64,000 bases of DNA from Brevibacillus sp042683565 (GCF_042683565.1 NZ_JBHUJW010000023.1:124001-188000), one strand, 5' to 3'; counted from the first letter of the stretch, positions 40,751-49,117 are shown. Translations and numbers: made by a program. The notes: a model not told the origin generated them from the letters alone.

Positions 40751-42085
40751 TCAGTATGACGAGGATTGTTCGTGCCCATCGCCCCAATGCGGCCACAGCC
40801 CCGCATCGGGCAAGGAAGTGAACCGCGAAGACGGTGGGAACATCATGTTGTTCGGGTTCACTGACCCGCGGCCTCTCTTGGAGCCGCGACTGGCTTTTCG
40901 CTGTCTGCTTTCCGGGGAACATTCACAAGAGGAAGACGAGCAAGACGATTCTTCTACGACTTCAGCCCGGACTCGCGGACGTCGCCTGGGCTGTGGCGGA
41001 AACGGCAGCGGCATAGCTCCAGGCGGCATTGGCGGGCAAAACGGAACCATCGGCGGCAGCGGCATATACGGCCCGAACGGCGGCATCGGCCTGATCATCT
41101 GTGGCGATACTTGCCCTGGGAACGGCATCGGCATCATCGGCGGTGGCGGGAAAATCGGCCTCATCCACGGAACCGGGAACGGCGGGCACGGCGGTATCGG
41201 AAACGGCATCGGCGGACGCGGCCGGACTGTCGCTTGCGGGCGAACCTGCGGCTTGGTAGTTGTCTCTGGACTTACCTGCGGCTTGGTTGTCGCCTCCGGA
41301 CTCACTCGTGGCTTGGTTGTCGTCTCCGGGATCACCTGTGGCTGCCGTGTCGGCTGTGCCTGGATCGGAGGGTACGTCGGCGGGCACGGCGGGCAATATT
41401 GGTTGTACGGAGCCGCTGGTGGAAACGGACTCTGCGTAGGCGCAACCGGCGGCTGGTAAATATACGGGCTCACCTGCGTCGGCGGTACGTTGGGATGCAT
41501 GTACGGACTTAATTGCGTCGGCGGCACGTTCGGTGGATACAGGTACGGACTTACCTGTGTCGGCGGAACCGGGCGCGGCATCATCGGCGGCTGCTGCACA
41601 TTCGGAAGCGCGGGCTGGGTCGGCAGCGGTGCAATCGGCCTTGGCGGCTGCGGCAACGCCGGGGTCAGCATTTCCGGCATGACGCTCGGTGTCGGAGCCG
41701 CTTCCGCCTTCTCTTTCACAGGCGCTTCCGTAGGCTTCGGTGTGGGACTCGGTGTGGGAGCCTGCGACTCTGACTCAATCTGCATTTCCTCTTCTTCAGG
41801 CTCTATCGGCCTGCGCTCGATTTCCTGCGGCACTTCCTGTTCCAGCTCTTCTTCCGTTATCGGTCTTTCTTTAACATGGGGCGATTCGCTTGATGGCGAC
41901 TGAGATCGTCTTGGCTGGGGACGAACCGGTACGCCTCTGGACGGAATCTTAATTCTCGCCCCAGGGTAGATCGTATCGGGAGTCTTGATCTGACTGTTCA
42001 AGCGCAGCAATTCCTTGTAATCGACGCCGTATCTCTTGGCGATCTTCCACATGGTGTCGCCTTTTTGGACTACGTGGATTCTCAA
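40751..42085 (-). CDS. SafA-like LysM spore coat morphogenetic protein
   Basis: 444-residue protein with one N-terminal LysM domain (residues 1-48: MRIHVVQKGDTMWKIAKRYG, GARIKIPS), an acidic Glu/Pro/Ser segment (70-140), and a long proline-rich region (140-370) containing two sets of short repeats. A cysteine/serine cluster (ESSCSSSSCECS, about 379-390) is followed by a basic tail. No signal peptide: the protein stays in the mother cell, as SafA does, binding the cortex surface through LysM and recruiting coat proteins. The start is TTG with GGGAGGAG upstream. Beyond LysM the similarity to B. subtilis SafA is in layout, not sequence, so the name is kept as SafA-like. Confidence 0.85.
   Translation of the reverse strand: MRIHVVQKGDTMWKIAKRYGVDYKELLRLNSQIKTPDTIYPGARIKIPSRGVPVRPQPRRSQSPSSESPHVKERPITEEELEQEVPQEIERRPIEPEEEEMQIESESQAPTPSPTPKPTEAPVKEKAEAAPTPSVMPEMLTPALPQPPRPIAPLPTQPALPNVQQPPMMPRPVPPTQVSPYLYPPNVPPTQLSPYMHPNVPPTQVSPYIYQPPVAPTQSPFPPAAPYNQYCPPCPPTYPPIQAQPTRQPQVIPETTTKPRVSPEATTKPQVSPETTTKPQVRPQATVRPRPPMPFPIPPCPPFPVPWMRPIFPPPPMMPMPFPGQVSPQMIRPMPPFGPYMPLPPMVPFCPPMPPGAMPLPFPPQPRRRPRVRAEVVEESSCSSSSCECSPESRQRKASRGSKRGRGSVNPNNMMFPPSSRFTSLPDAGLWPHWGDGHEQSSSY
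41219..41329 (-). repeat. about 30-bp coding repeats (four units)
   Basis: Within the SafA-like gene, residues 253-289 are four units of the form PE[TA]TTKP[RQ]VS (last unit degenerate, PQATVRPRP). This gives a 30-bp tandem repeat in the DNA that may vary in number between strains. Confidence 0.8.
41450..41569 (-). repeat. about 40-bp coding repeats (three units)
   Basis: Residues 173-212 of the SafA-like protein hold three units of the form VPPTQ[VL]SPY[LMI][YH], spaced 13-14 residues apart; a fourth, weaker VAPTQSPF unit follows. Confidence 0.8.
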
Positions 42086-42190
42086 AATTTCTCCTCCCTC
42101 GCGTAAAACTCCCTACCATGGTATGCACCCATGGGCGTTTTGCTCCTGGACGAGCCTTTTTCCCGGGAGTAAGAAGGAGAGCAGCAGGAT

Positions 42191-42222
42191 AAAAAAAGAA
42201 GCCAGCTCTAGGAGTTGACTTC
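42191..42222 (-). terminator. terminator overlapping the pheA stop
   Basis: On the minus strand GAAGTCA (42222-42216) pairs with TGGCTTC (42204-42198), one G-T pair included, followed by seven T. The pheA stop codon is in the loop. Confidence 0.65.
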
Positions 42223-43071
42223 CTGTCTGTAAAACGGATACGTCCCCAGTTGGCGCACTTGGCAGCCGATCGCTTCGATCTCGGCAAAAGCCCCGGGAAG
42301 CAGGACGTCATCCATTTTTTGTTCGATGTCGATGACAAAAAAATAGCTGCCTAACCCTTTCTTGGTAGGGCGGGATTCGATGCGGGACAAGTTGAGCTTG
42401 CGCCACGCAAAAGCGGCCAATACCTGATAGAGCGCGCCTGGGAAATCTTCCGGCAGCGTCACCAGGATCGTCGTTTTCTCCCGGTTGGACTCCGGCAAAT
42501 CCAGCGACTGTTGACCGACCAGGACAAACCGGGTGTAGTTGTTGGAAAAATCCTGAATATGCGGCCGTACGACCTCCAACGGATAGATGTCCGCATTCAG
42601 GCGCGTTCCGATCGCTGCCCACAGCTCTTCGGGGTGCTCGCTCACCGTCTGGGCTGCCAGCGCCGTGCTGTTCACATTTTCCACTACGGCTTGCGGCATA
42701 TGCTCCCGAATGAAATGAAAGCTCTGGGCAATGGCCTGCGGATGCGACATGACCCGCGTGATCGCAGACAAGGGGACTTGCTGTTCGCGCCTGGCCATCA
42801 GCAGGTTTTGGGTAATCGGCAAAGCCAATTCCGCCAAGATCGGCAAATCGACTTCGTGAATCAGCCAGTCCAGCGTGGAATTGACGGTACCCTCGATGGA
42901 ATTTTCGATGGGAACGATCCCGTAATCCACTTCCTCTTTGGCAACTGCATTCAGCACTTCAATAATGCTCGGGTACGGCACGTAATCAATCGGCAACCCG
43001 ATCGGCAAGGATCGGGCTGCTTCTTCGGAAAACGTCCCACGCGGCCCGAGAAAAGCAAGTTTCTTTGGCAT
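42208..43071 (-). CDS. pheA: prephenate dehydratase
   Basis: 287-residue monofunctional PheA converting prephenate to phenylpyruvate. Visible: KKLAFLGPRGTFSEEAA at the N-terminus, the periplasmic-binding-protein-like catalytic region with GIVPIENSIEGTVNSTLDWL and a Thr-Arg pair in NNYTRFVLVG, and a C-terminal ACT domain with the Phe-binding ESRPTKKGLGSYFFVID. The ATG at 43071 follows AGGAG. Last gene of pheB-hom-thrC-thrB-pheA, 24 bases after thrB. Confidence 0.95.
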   Translation of the reverse strand: MPKKLAFLGPRGTFSEEAARSLPIGLPIDYVPYPSIIEVLNAVAKEEVDYGIVPIENSIEGTVNSTLDWLIHEVDLPILAELALPITQNLLMARREQQVPLSAITRVMSHPQAIAQSFHFIREHMPQAVVENVNSTALAAQTVSEHPEELWAAIGTRLNADIYPLEVVRPHIQDFSNNYTRFVLVGQQSLDLPESNREKTTILVTLPEDFPGALYQVLAAFAWRKLNLSRIESRPTKKGLGSYFFVIDIEQKMDDVLLPGAFAEIEAIGCQVRQLGTYPFYRQEVNS

Positions 43072-43095
43072 GGCGTTTCTCCTATCCACTTTACT

Positions 43096-44025
43096 CTACG
43101 TCTGATGGATTTCGACCTGTACGCCATGTTCGTCCGGCAGCAAGTTCATCACGCGGTACGAGATGCCATGTCCGTTCATCACCCTGTCGACAAATGTTTG
43201 CAGGCTCTCCCGCTGCTGCTCTGTGGAGAAGAAGCACAAGATCGTTGGGCCTGCACCGCTCAACGCTGCGCCCCATGCTCCGTTGGCTGTTGCTCCGTCC
43301 AAAATATCTTTCAGGCCAGGGACAAGCGCTGCGCGATACGGCTGATGCAGCCGATCTCCCATCGCTTGTCCCAACAGGTCAAGCCTGCCTTGTGCAAGCG
43401 CGGCCACCAGCAGACTGCTATGACCAACATTATATACAACATCCTGCTTACTGTACACCTGCGGCAAGACGTTACGCGCCTTTTCCGTGGACAGTGAAAA
43501 CTCGGGAATGACGACAAGCGCCTGCAATCCTGTCGGCGGCGCGAAGCGAATGTAAGGAATTTGCGCATCCTCCTCGTCCGGCATCGTTGCCACGACAATC
43601 CCCCCGAACATCGAGGCACCCACGTTGTCGGGGTGCCCTTCCAGCCTTGTCGCCATCGCAAACAGCTCGTCGCGGGTAAACGGCTCGCCGGCCAGCTCGT
43701 TCGCGGCGACCAAGGCCCCGACGATCGCTGCGGCGCTGCTGCCGAGGCCGCGGGTAAGCGGAGCGTCGCTGGAAGCGCGGATCGCCAGCTCGGGTGCAGG
43801 CAAGCCCGCCTTTTCAAACAGCTGCGAAGCCACCTGATAGAGCAGATTGCTCTTGTCAGCAGGGGTCCCTGCCAGTTCTTTTCCCAACAGTTCAATCGTT
43901 GTCCGGTCACTTCGCTCCATTTCTACGACCGAGTACAGTTGAAAAGCCAGGCCCAGGGCATCAAACCCTGGACCCAGATTAGCTGTGCTGGCCGGAATGG
44001 TGACCCTCACGAGCTTTCCTTTCAT
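43096..44025 (-). CDS. thrB: homoserine kinase
   Basis: 309-residue GHMP-family kinase phosphorylating homoserine. The GHMP motifs are clear: VTIPASTANLGPGFDALG, the ATP loop LTRGLGSSAAAIVGALVA (about 91-108), and C-terminal AWGAALSGAGPTILCF. The ATG overlaps the thrC stop in ATGA, so translation is coupled. Confidence 0.96.
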   Translation of the reverse strand: MKGKLVRVTIPASTANLGPGFDALGLAFQLYSVVEMERSDRTTIELLGKELAGTPADKSNLLYQVASQLFEKAGLPAPELAIRASSDAPLTRGLGSSAAAIVGALVAANELAGEPFTRDELFAMATRLEGHPDNVGASMFGGIVVATMPDEEDAQIPYIRFAPPTGLQALVVIPEFSLSTEKARNVLPQVYSKQDVVYNVGHSSLLVAALAQGRLDLLGQAMGDRLHQPYRAALVPGLKDILDGATANGAWGAALSGAGPTILCFFSTEQQRESLQTFVDRVMNGHGISYRVMNLLPDEHGVQVEIHQT

Positions 44026-45104
44026 GACCGAACCTCGCTCCCTTGTTGGCTGACCAGCGCCATGACGGCTTCGCGAGTGGCAGGAACTGAACGCGGCTCC
44101 TCCCCTACCAGTTTGAGGGCGATATTCGGGTCCTTCAGACCGTTTCCGGTCAGCACGCAGGCAACCTTTGCTCCCTGTGGCAGTTTGCCTGCCTCCTTCA
44201 ATTTCATGATGCCTGCCAGAGACGCTGCCGAAGCAGGTTCGCAGAACACGCCCTCGCTCTTGGCCAGCAATTGGTACGCACGGAGAATTTCTTCGTCCGT
44301 CACGCTGTCCACCAGGCCGTTTGACTCGCTGATGGCGTTCAACGCGCCTTCCTTGCTAGCCGGGTTGCCGATGCGAATCGCCGTCGCGACGGTTTCCGGG
44401 TTCGGCACAGGCTGCCCGTGCACAAGCGGCGCCGCTCCTGATGCCTGAAACCCGAACATGCGCGGCAGGCTGTTCGATCTGCCTGCTGCCTTGTACTCCT
44501 TGAAGCCTTTCCAATAGGCGGTGATGTTGCCCGCATTTCCTACAGGAATGGCGAGAATGTCTGGTGCGTCTCCCAGCGCATCGCATACTTCAAAGGCGGC
44601 AGACTTCTGCCCTTCGATGCGGTACGGGTTGACCGAGTTGACGAGGGTGATCGGCTCGTTCGCCGTGATTTCCCGGACAATACTCAGCGCTTCGTCAAAG
44701 TTGCCGTCGATCGCGATGACTTCCGCGCCGTATGCGATGGCCTGGGCGAGCTTTCCAAGCGCGATGTTTCCGCTCGGGATCAGCACGATGCAGCGCAGGC
44801 CGCAACGGGCGGCATACGCAGCAGCGGCTGCAGACGTATTTCCGGTCGACGCGCACATGATCGTGGTGCTGCCTTCCTCTACGGCTTTCGCAACCGCCAT
44901 CACCATGCCGCGATCCTTGAACGATCCCGTTGGATTCAGCCCTTCGTATTTCACGTACAGCTCGACGCCCAGCTGCCTGGAAAGGTTGGGCGCGTGAATC
45001 AGCGGCGTGTTCCCTTCATGCAGGCTGACGAGCGGCGTTTTGTCCGTTACCGGAAGAAATTCCCGGTAGCGCGCGATAATGCCCGATTGTCGATCATTGC
45101 TCAT
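44022..45104 (-). CDS. thrC: threonine synthase
   Basis: 360-residue PLP enzyme (short Bacillus-type) converting O-phosphohomoserine to threonine. The PLP lysine lies in NPTGSFKDRGM (about 56-66). SLHEGNTPLI, ASTGNTSAAAAAYAARCG and the phosphate-binding AIPVGNAGNITAYWKG are also seen. It overlaps hom by four bases at its start and thrB at its end. Confidence 0.96.
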   Translation of the reverse strand: MSNDRQSGIIARYREFLPVTDKTPLVSLHEGNTPLIHAPNLSRQLGVELYVKYEGLNPTGSFKDRGMVMAVAKAVEEGSTTIMCASTGNTSAAAAAYAARCGLRCIVLIPSGNIALGKLAQAIAYGAEVIAIDGNFDEALSIVREITANEPITLVNSVNPYRIEGQKSAAFEVCDALGDAPDILAIPVGNAGNITAYWKGFKEYKAAGRSNSLPRMFGFQASGAAPLVHGQPVPNPETVATAIRIGNPASKEGALNAISESNGLVDSVTDEEILRAYQLLAKSEGVFCEPASAASLAGIMKLKEAGKLPQGAKVACVLTGNGLKDPNIALKLVGEEPRSVPATREAVMALVSQQGSEVRS

Positions 45105-46405
45105 TTTTGTTCTCCCCCTTCAACTCGGTAACAACTTTTCACTTTGGTGACGATGTCCATTTGCTCCATATCGGCCAGCACCCCGTCCATATCCCGCTTG
45201 GAAGACAGGTGGGTAATCATGATGAGTTCGGCCTCGCCGTCGTTGTTGTACGGCTGCTGGATCACCTGCTCCAGCGAAATGTTCTTGTCGGCGAGCAGCT
45301 GCGTGATTTGTGCGAGCACGCCGCGCCGGTCGGCCACGACGATGCGCAGGAAGTATTTGGACAACTTCTGTTCGTCGTCCTTGAGCACTTTCTCCTTGTA
45401 TGGCGCGACCATGCCGCGGCCGTTGACACCGAGCTTGCGGTTTTTGACGACAGTCACGAGGTCAGAGACAACGGCGGTTGCCGTCGGCAGTTCGCCGGCG
45501 CCCGGACCGTAGAACATCGTCTCGCCTACCGCTTCCCCGTGCACGTACACCGCATTGAACACGCCGTTGACCGATGCCAGCGGATGGGATTTCGGGATCA
45601 TCGTCGGCTGCACGCTGACTTCGATCGCTTCCCCGTCCCGGCGGGCAATACCCAGCAGCTTGACCTCGTAGCCGAGCTGTTTGCCGTAGGCGATATCTTC
45701 CTTGCTGACGGAGCTGATCCCTTTGACATCCACGTCTTCCAGCTTCATCGGGACGCGAAAGCCCAAAGTCGCCAGAATCGCCATCTTCCGCGCAGCATCG
45801 AAGCCTTCCACGTCGGAGGTCGGATTGGCTTCCGCATACCCGAGCGCCTGCGCTTCTTTCAGCACATCGGCGTACTGTGCGCCTTCCTGACTCATTTTGC
45901 TCAAAATATAGTTGGTCGTTCCGTTGACGATCCCCATCATTTTCGTGATGCGGTCCGAGGCGAAGCCTTCGACCAGCGCACGCAAGATCGGAATGCCCCC
46001 CGCAACGCTCGCTTCGTAGAAAACGTCACAGCCTTTATCCTGGGCCTTTTTCAATATTTCCGCACCGTGCAACGCCATCAAATCTTTATTTGCCGTTACG
46101 ATGTGTTTGCCGCGATCCAGCGCTTCCATGATGAACTCCTTCGCCGGATGGATGCCCCCGATCACTTCCACGATGACTTCGATCTCGGGATCACCCAGAA
46201 TCTCTGCCGCATCCGTCGTCAGCTTGCCCTCCATAGACGAAATGTTGCGAGATTTTTCTGCATCCTGAACGAGAATTTTCGTGATCTCGATGCCAAGGCC
46301 TGTCTGTTTCTGCAAGTCTTCCTGATGGGCCTGGATAATTCGGACCACGCCTGTGCCGACTGTCCCGAACCCCAGTAAGCCCAGTTTGATGGTTTGCTTC
46401 TCCAT
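45101..46405 (-). CDS. hom: homoserine dehydrogenase
   Basis: 434-residue NAD(P)H-dependent enzyme of the aspartate pathway. N-terminal Rossmann motif LLGFGTVGTGVVRII, the substrate region YEASVAGGIPILRAL and AYAEANPTSDVEGFDAARKM-type catalytic segment, and a C-terminal regulatory ACT domain (about 355-430; RIVVADRRGVLAQITQLLA). The ATG follows TAGGAGG. It is 22 bases downstream of pheB in the same operon. Confidence 0.96.
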   Translation of the reverse strand: MEKQTIKLGLLGFGTVGTGVVRIIQAHQEDLQKQTGLGIEITKILVQDAEKSRNISSMEGKLTTDAAEILGDPEIEVIVEVIGGIHPAKEFIMEALDRGKHIVTANKDLMALHGAEILKKAQDKGCDVFYEASVAGGIPILRALVEGFASDRITKMMGIVNGTTNYILSKMSQEGAQYADVLKEAQALGYAEANPTSDVEGFDAARKMAILATLGFRVPMKLEDVDVKGISSVSKEDIAYGKQLGYEVKLLGIARRDGEAIEVSVQPTMIPKSHPLASVNGVFNAVYVHGEAVGETMFYGPGAGELPTATAVVSDLVTVVKNRKLGVNGRGMVAPYKEKVLKDDEQKLSKYFLRIVVADRRGVLAQITQLLADKNISLEQVIQQPYNNDGEAELIMITHLSSKRDMDGVLADMEQMDIVTKVKSCYRVEGGEQK

Positions 46406-46427
46406 GTAATTTCCTCCTACCCTCTTT

Positions 46428-46871
46428 CTATCCTCTTCCCACGATCATTGCTTTACGCACGCCGGGGATTTGTTGCAAGCCATCCAAAAATTCCGTGCTC
46501 GACACTTTCATATGCGCCATCTCGACTGACATGGATACGGAAGCGACGCCTTGCAGCGGAATCGTTTGATTGATGGTCAGTACGTTGCCGCCCTGATCTG
46601 CCATGTAGGAAAGCACCTTGGAAAGATAGCCGGACTTGTGCTCGAGTGATAAGGTAATGGTCATGATCGTCTCGCTCATCATGGAGTTGAACGGGAAAAT
46701 GCCGTCCTTGTACTTGTAGAACGCGCTTCGGCTCAAACCGACCCGCTCGACTGCTTCATTTACCGTATCCACTTCGCCGGACTCCAGCATTTTTTTCGCT
46801 TCAATCGTCTTGACGATCGATTCTGGCAGGATGTCGGATCGAATCAAATAAAACTTTTCTTCCCGTTTCAT
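46428..46871 (-). CDS. pheB: ACT domain protein PheB
   Basis: 147-residue protein identical in length and layout to B. subtilis PheB (UPF0735): an N-terminal helix-turn-helix-like part (SGEVDTVNEAVERVGLSRSA, FYKYKDGIFPF) and a C-terminal ACT domain (about 70-145; TITLSLEHKSGYLSKVLSYM). Its precise function is unproven; a regulatory role in aromatic or threonine synthesis is likely from context. The ATG at 46871 has AGGAGG nine bases upstream. First gene of the five-gene amino-acid operon. Confidence 0.92.
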   Translation of the reverse strand: MKREEKFYLIRSDILPESIVKTIEAKKMLESGEVDTVNEAVERVGLSRSAFYKYKDGIFPFNSMMSETIMTITLSLEHKSGYLSKVLSYMADQGGNVLTINQTIPLQGVASVSMSVEMAHMKVSSTEFLDGLQQIPGVRKAMIVGRG

Positions 46872-46916
46872 CCGTAGTGTCCTCCTGAGAAAAACAGTTG
46901 TTTCTTCATAGAGGAC

Positions 46917-46945
46917 ATTATACCCCTTATCCAGGAGTATGACAA
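46917..46945 (-). promoter_or_regulatory. sigma-A promoter of the pheB-hom-thrC-thrB-pheA operon
   Basis: Minus strand TTGTCA (46945-46940), 17-base spacer, TATAAT (46922-46917). The predicted start near 46910 leaves a leader of only about 40 bases, too short for a T-box or attenuator. Confidence 0.85.
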
Positions 46946-46990
46946 TGCTTGTTGCCAACTTTTTTCGTGGGGTCATATTCAGTTCACTCT

Positions 46991-47006
46991 TGTTTACATG
47001 ACATGG
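46991..47006 (+). promoter_or_regulatory. upstream motif shared with the gene at 3572
   Basis: TGTTTACATGACATGG lies 52 bases before the start codon of the small gene at 47059, and differs by one base from the copy at 3520-3535. Probably part of a common promoter or operator. Confidence 0.4.
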
Positions 47007-47058
47007 GCTACTTCCGCAAAGAATAGAAACGATTTACGCCACAGGAGGTGAAGCAGCG

Positions 47059-47211
47059 ATGGCAGGACGCGGAAAGTCGGATAAATCGGAGCGCCGCAAC
47101 AACCATCCGCCGGGGAAACCGAGCGATCTGGATCAGTTTGGCGCCGAAACCAAGGGCAAGAAGATGGCGCAATCCCCGAACATCGTAGAGGACCCGAGCG
47201 GAAACCGCTAG
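47059..47211 (+). CDS. small hydrophilic protein (50 aa), paralogue of the 58-aa protein
   Basis: 50-codon gene with a strong ribosome site (AGGAGGTG) and a perfect downstream terminator. The product is strongly charged and lacks hydrophobic segments (N-terminal AGRGKSDKSERRNNHPPGKP, C-terminal IVEDPSGNR). It shares the [KR]SER-x-x-NHP segment with the product of the gene at 3572, and the two genes share an upstream motif. Spore-type small proteins have such composition, but no named family is recognised. Confidence 0.72.
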   Translation: MAGRGKSDKSERRNNHPPGKPSDLDQFGAETKGKKMAQSPNIVEDPSGNR

Positions 47212-47227
47212 GCGGCGGATGAACACA

Positions 47228-47258
47228 AAAAACCCGGGATGGATGATTCCCGGGTTTT
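47228..47258. terminator. bidirectional terminator
   Basis: AAAACCCGGGA / TCCCGGGTTTT (47229-47239, 47248-47258), an 11-bp stem with T-tracts on both strands, between the small gene and the convergent ndh. Confidence 0.9.
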
Positions 47259-47290
47259 GCCATGCAAGCAGGATTTTCTTATGCTGCTGA

Positions 47291-48469
47291 TTAGTAAGCC
47301 AAAGAAGAGAGACCGTTGATGTGGGACAGGTAACGGATGTTACTTGCTTCTTTCATCAGGGATGCAGGCAGACCTTTCAGCTTGATTTGGCTTTCGCCGA
47401 TGGTACCGATCGCGTCTTTGCGGCCCAGGCTGCCCAGCGTACCGGAGAAGACAGGTACGAAGGTCTCCATTTTGGAACCGTTGAAGTGTGCGAACAGGTT
47501 GTAGCCCACTACTTCGCCCATTTGCCATGCGAGTTGGGCAGTCGGCGGGTACGGACGACCTTCTGGCCCCATCACGACAGCGCTGTCCCCTGCCAGGAAC
47601 ACTTCCGGATGCGAAGTGGACTGCAGGTACTCGGTCACGGTAGCGCGTCCGCGGTTCACTTCAATGCCGGATTCCGCAACGACGTGGTTGCCTTGAACGC
47701 CGCCAGTCCAGACCATGGTTCTGGTTTCGATCGTGCTGCCGTCTTTCAGGAACACGGTTGTTTCTTTCATTTCCGTTACAGGTACCCCTGTCAGGAAAGT
47801 AACACCGCGTTTTTCCAGGCTTGTTTTTGCACGCTCGACAAGGTCAGGCGCAAAACCAGCCAGAATGGAAGGACCTGCTTCCACGCAGTACATGGACACA
47901 TCTGCAAAGTCTACGCCATGCTTGCGGCACAGCTCTGGCAGCATGTCCGCAAATTCGCCGACCAACTCGATGCCGGTCAAACCGCCACCGCCGACAACAA
48001 AGGTTGCGTCTGCCTTGTCCTTGCTTTGCTTGTACGCTGCGATGCGGCCTTCGATATGCTCGCGCAGACGGTTTGCTTCCTCGACGGATTTCAGCGTGAA
48101 GCTGTACTCTTGCAAGCCAGGGATTCCGAAGAACGCGGTCTCGCTGCCCAGTGCAATGACCAATGCATCGTACTTGATGGACTCGCCGCTCGCCAAGGTG
48201 ACACGCTGCGAATCCAGCCCGATTTTTTCGACGGTGTCGATCACGAGGTCGATGTTTTTGCCGCGCAGCAGACGTTCCAGCGGCAGCGCCACGTTTTGCT
48301 CAGACAGATTGCCTACTGCCAGGCGGTGCAGCTCGGTGATGATTTGGTGAGTGGGGAAACGGTTTACAACCGTGATCGTCGCTTCTTCAGCCGTCATGTA
48401 TTTGCGTGCAGTCAAAGCGCTCAAGAGTCCGCCATAACCGCCGCCCAAGATCAAAATATGCTTCGCCAT
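47291..48469 (-). CDS. ndh: type II NADH dehydrogenase
   Basis: 392-residue FAD-dependent, non-proton-pumping NADH:quinone oxidoreductase (NDH-2) at the inner face of the membrane. FAD motif HILILGGGYGGLLSALTA (4-21), NAD-binding ATFVVGGGGLTGIELVGEFA (about 155-174), EVFLAGDSAVV and the quinone-side PPTAQLAWQMGEVV segment are seen. The C-terminal helix is short and amphipathic. The ATG follows CGGAGG. It is second in an operon with the DUF1641 gene; Rex-like sites lie upstream of the pair, and NDH-2 genes are known Rex targets in Bacilli. Confidence 0.94.
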   Translation of the reverse strand: MAKHILILGGGYGGLLSALTARKYMTAEEATITVVNRFPTHQIITELHRLAVGNLSEQNVALPLERLLRGKNIDLVIDTVEKIGLDSQRVTLASGESIKYDALVIALGSETAFFGIPGLQEYSFTLKSVEEANRLREHIEGRIAAYKQSKDKADATFVVGGGGLTGIELVGEFADMLPELCRKHGVDFADVSMYCVEAGPSILAGFAPDLVERAKTSLEKRGVTFLTGVPVTEMKETTVFLKDGSTIETRTMVWTGGVQGNHVVAESGIEVNRGRATVTEYLQSTSHPEVFLAGDSAVVMGPEGRPYPPTAQLAWQMGEVVGYNLFAHFNGSKMETFVPVFSGTLGSLGRKDAIGTIGESQIKLKGLPASLMKEASNIRYLSHINGLSSLAY

Positions 48470-48506
48470 GCTTGGTCCTCCGTCCTTTTCTTCGTTCGTC
48501 AGGTGA

Positions 48507-48947
48507 TTAGCGTTTTTGTTGTTCGCGCTCTGCCAATACTTCCAGGAATGCTTGCGTGAAACGCAACGTTTTTTGCACTTGCGGATCTTTCAGCATTTTG
48601 AGGATGCCGAACAAGCCGATGGTCGATGTCTCCACATGCGAACGGTCGCTTGCTTCGATTGCAGCTTGCGCGATGCCTTTGGCTTTGTCCTGGATCGGTT
48701 TTACGAACTCCTCCATGCCGCCTTTCAGATCCTGGATCAGGACCTTGTCGTTCGCAACGGTCTGCACCAGGTCATACGCCTTGGTCAGGATCGTGGTCAT
48801 TTCTGCCAGCTTGGGCAGGTTTGCCACCAGTACGTTGAGCGACTCCTGGATTTCCGGTTTCATCAACTGATCGAGTACGTCCGTTTGTTCCGGCGCCAAT
48901 GCCGCTGTGCTTGCTACTTCAGCTTGTTGCATAGTTGTTTGTGACAT
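48507..48947 (-). CDS. DUF1641 family protein
   Basis: 146-residue, mostly helical protein of the DUF1641 family (YrhD-like), which accompanies redox enzymes such as formate dehydrogenases and NDH-2; molecular function unknown. The family core is visible in LMKPEIQESLNVLVANLPKL, IQDLKGGMEEFVKPI and the C-terminal GLFGILKMLKDPQVQKTLRF. No cofactor motif or membrane helix. The start follows AAAGGAGG. It precedes ndh by 37 bases, so it is likely an accessory to the dehydrogenase. Confidence 0.88.
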   Translation of the reverse strand: MSQTTMQQAEVASTAALAPEQTDVLDQLMKPEIQESLNVLVANLPKLAEMTTILTKAYDLVQTVANDKVLIQDLKGGMEEFVKPIQDKAKGIAQAAIEASDRSHVETSTIGLFGILKMLKDPQVQKTLRFTQAFLEVLAEREQQKR

Positions 48948-49051
48948 AGGAAAACGTCCTCCTTTGCTTTGGGATAGAGGCCTGATTTTCTCGTTGCCTG
49001 CTCATCTGAGTGACGGCCAGTTTTCACCCTGTATCCGATAGTCTTACCTTT

Positions 49052-49069
49052 TTGTTATATTTTTCACAA
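49052..49069 (-). promoter_or_regulatory. Rex-like operator upstream of DUF1641-ndh
   Basis: Minus strand TTGTGAAAAATATAACAA: a perfect left half (TTGTGAA) and a right half matching five of seven positions of TTCACAA, with the 18-base size of a Rex site. It lies about 105 bases before the DUF1641 start. Rex senses the NADH/NAD ratio and represses ndh in several Gram-positives. Confidence 0.5.
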
Positions 49070-49099
49070 AGTGCAGTATGCAAACGGATGGAAATATCA

Positions 49100-49117
49100 A
49101 CGTGCAAACTTTCACAA
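49100..49117 (-). promoter_or_regulatory. second, weaker Rex-like half-site
   Basis: Minus strand TTGTGAAAGTTTGCACGT has one perfect TTGTGAA half and a poor second half, 48 bases from the first site. The rest of the 290-base space before the PilZ-like gene terminator shows no gene. Confidence 0.35.

Noticed and set aside
40548..41903. Glycine-rich frames on the plus strand opposite the SafA-like gene
   Set aside because: Gly-rich repeats are the mirror of proline codons (CCN/GGN) in the real gene; no start signals. Not a collagen-like or PE-PGRS-like protein.
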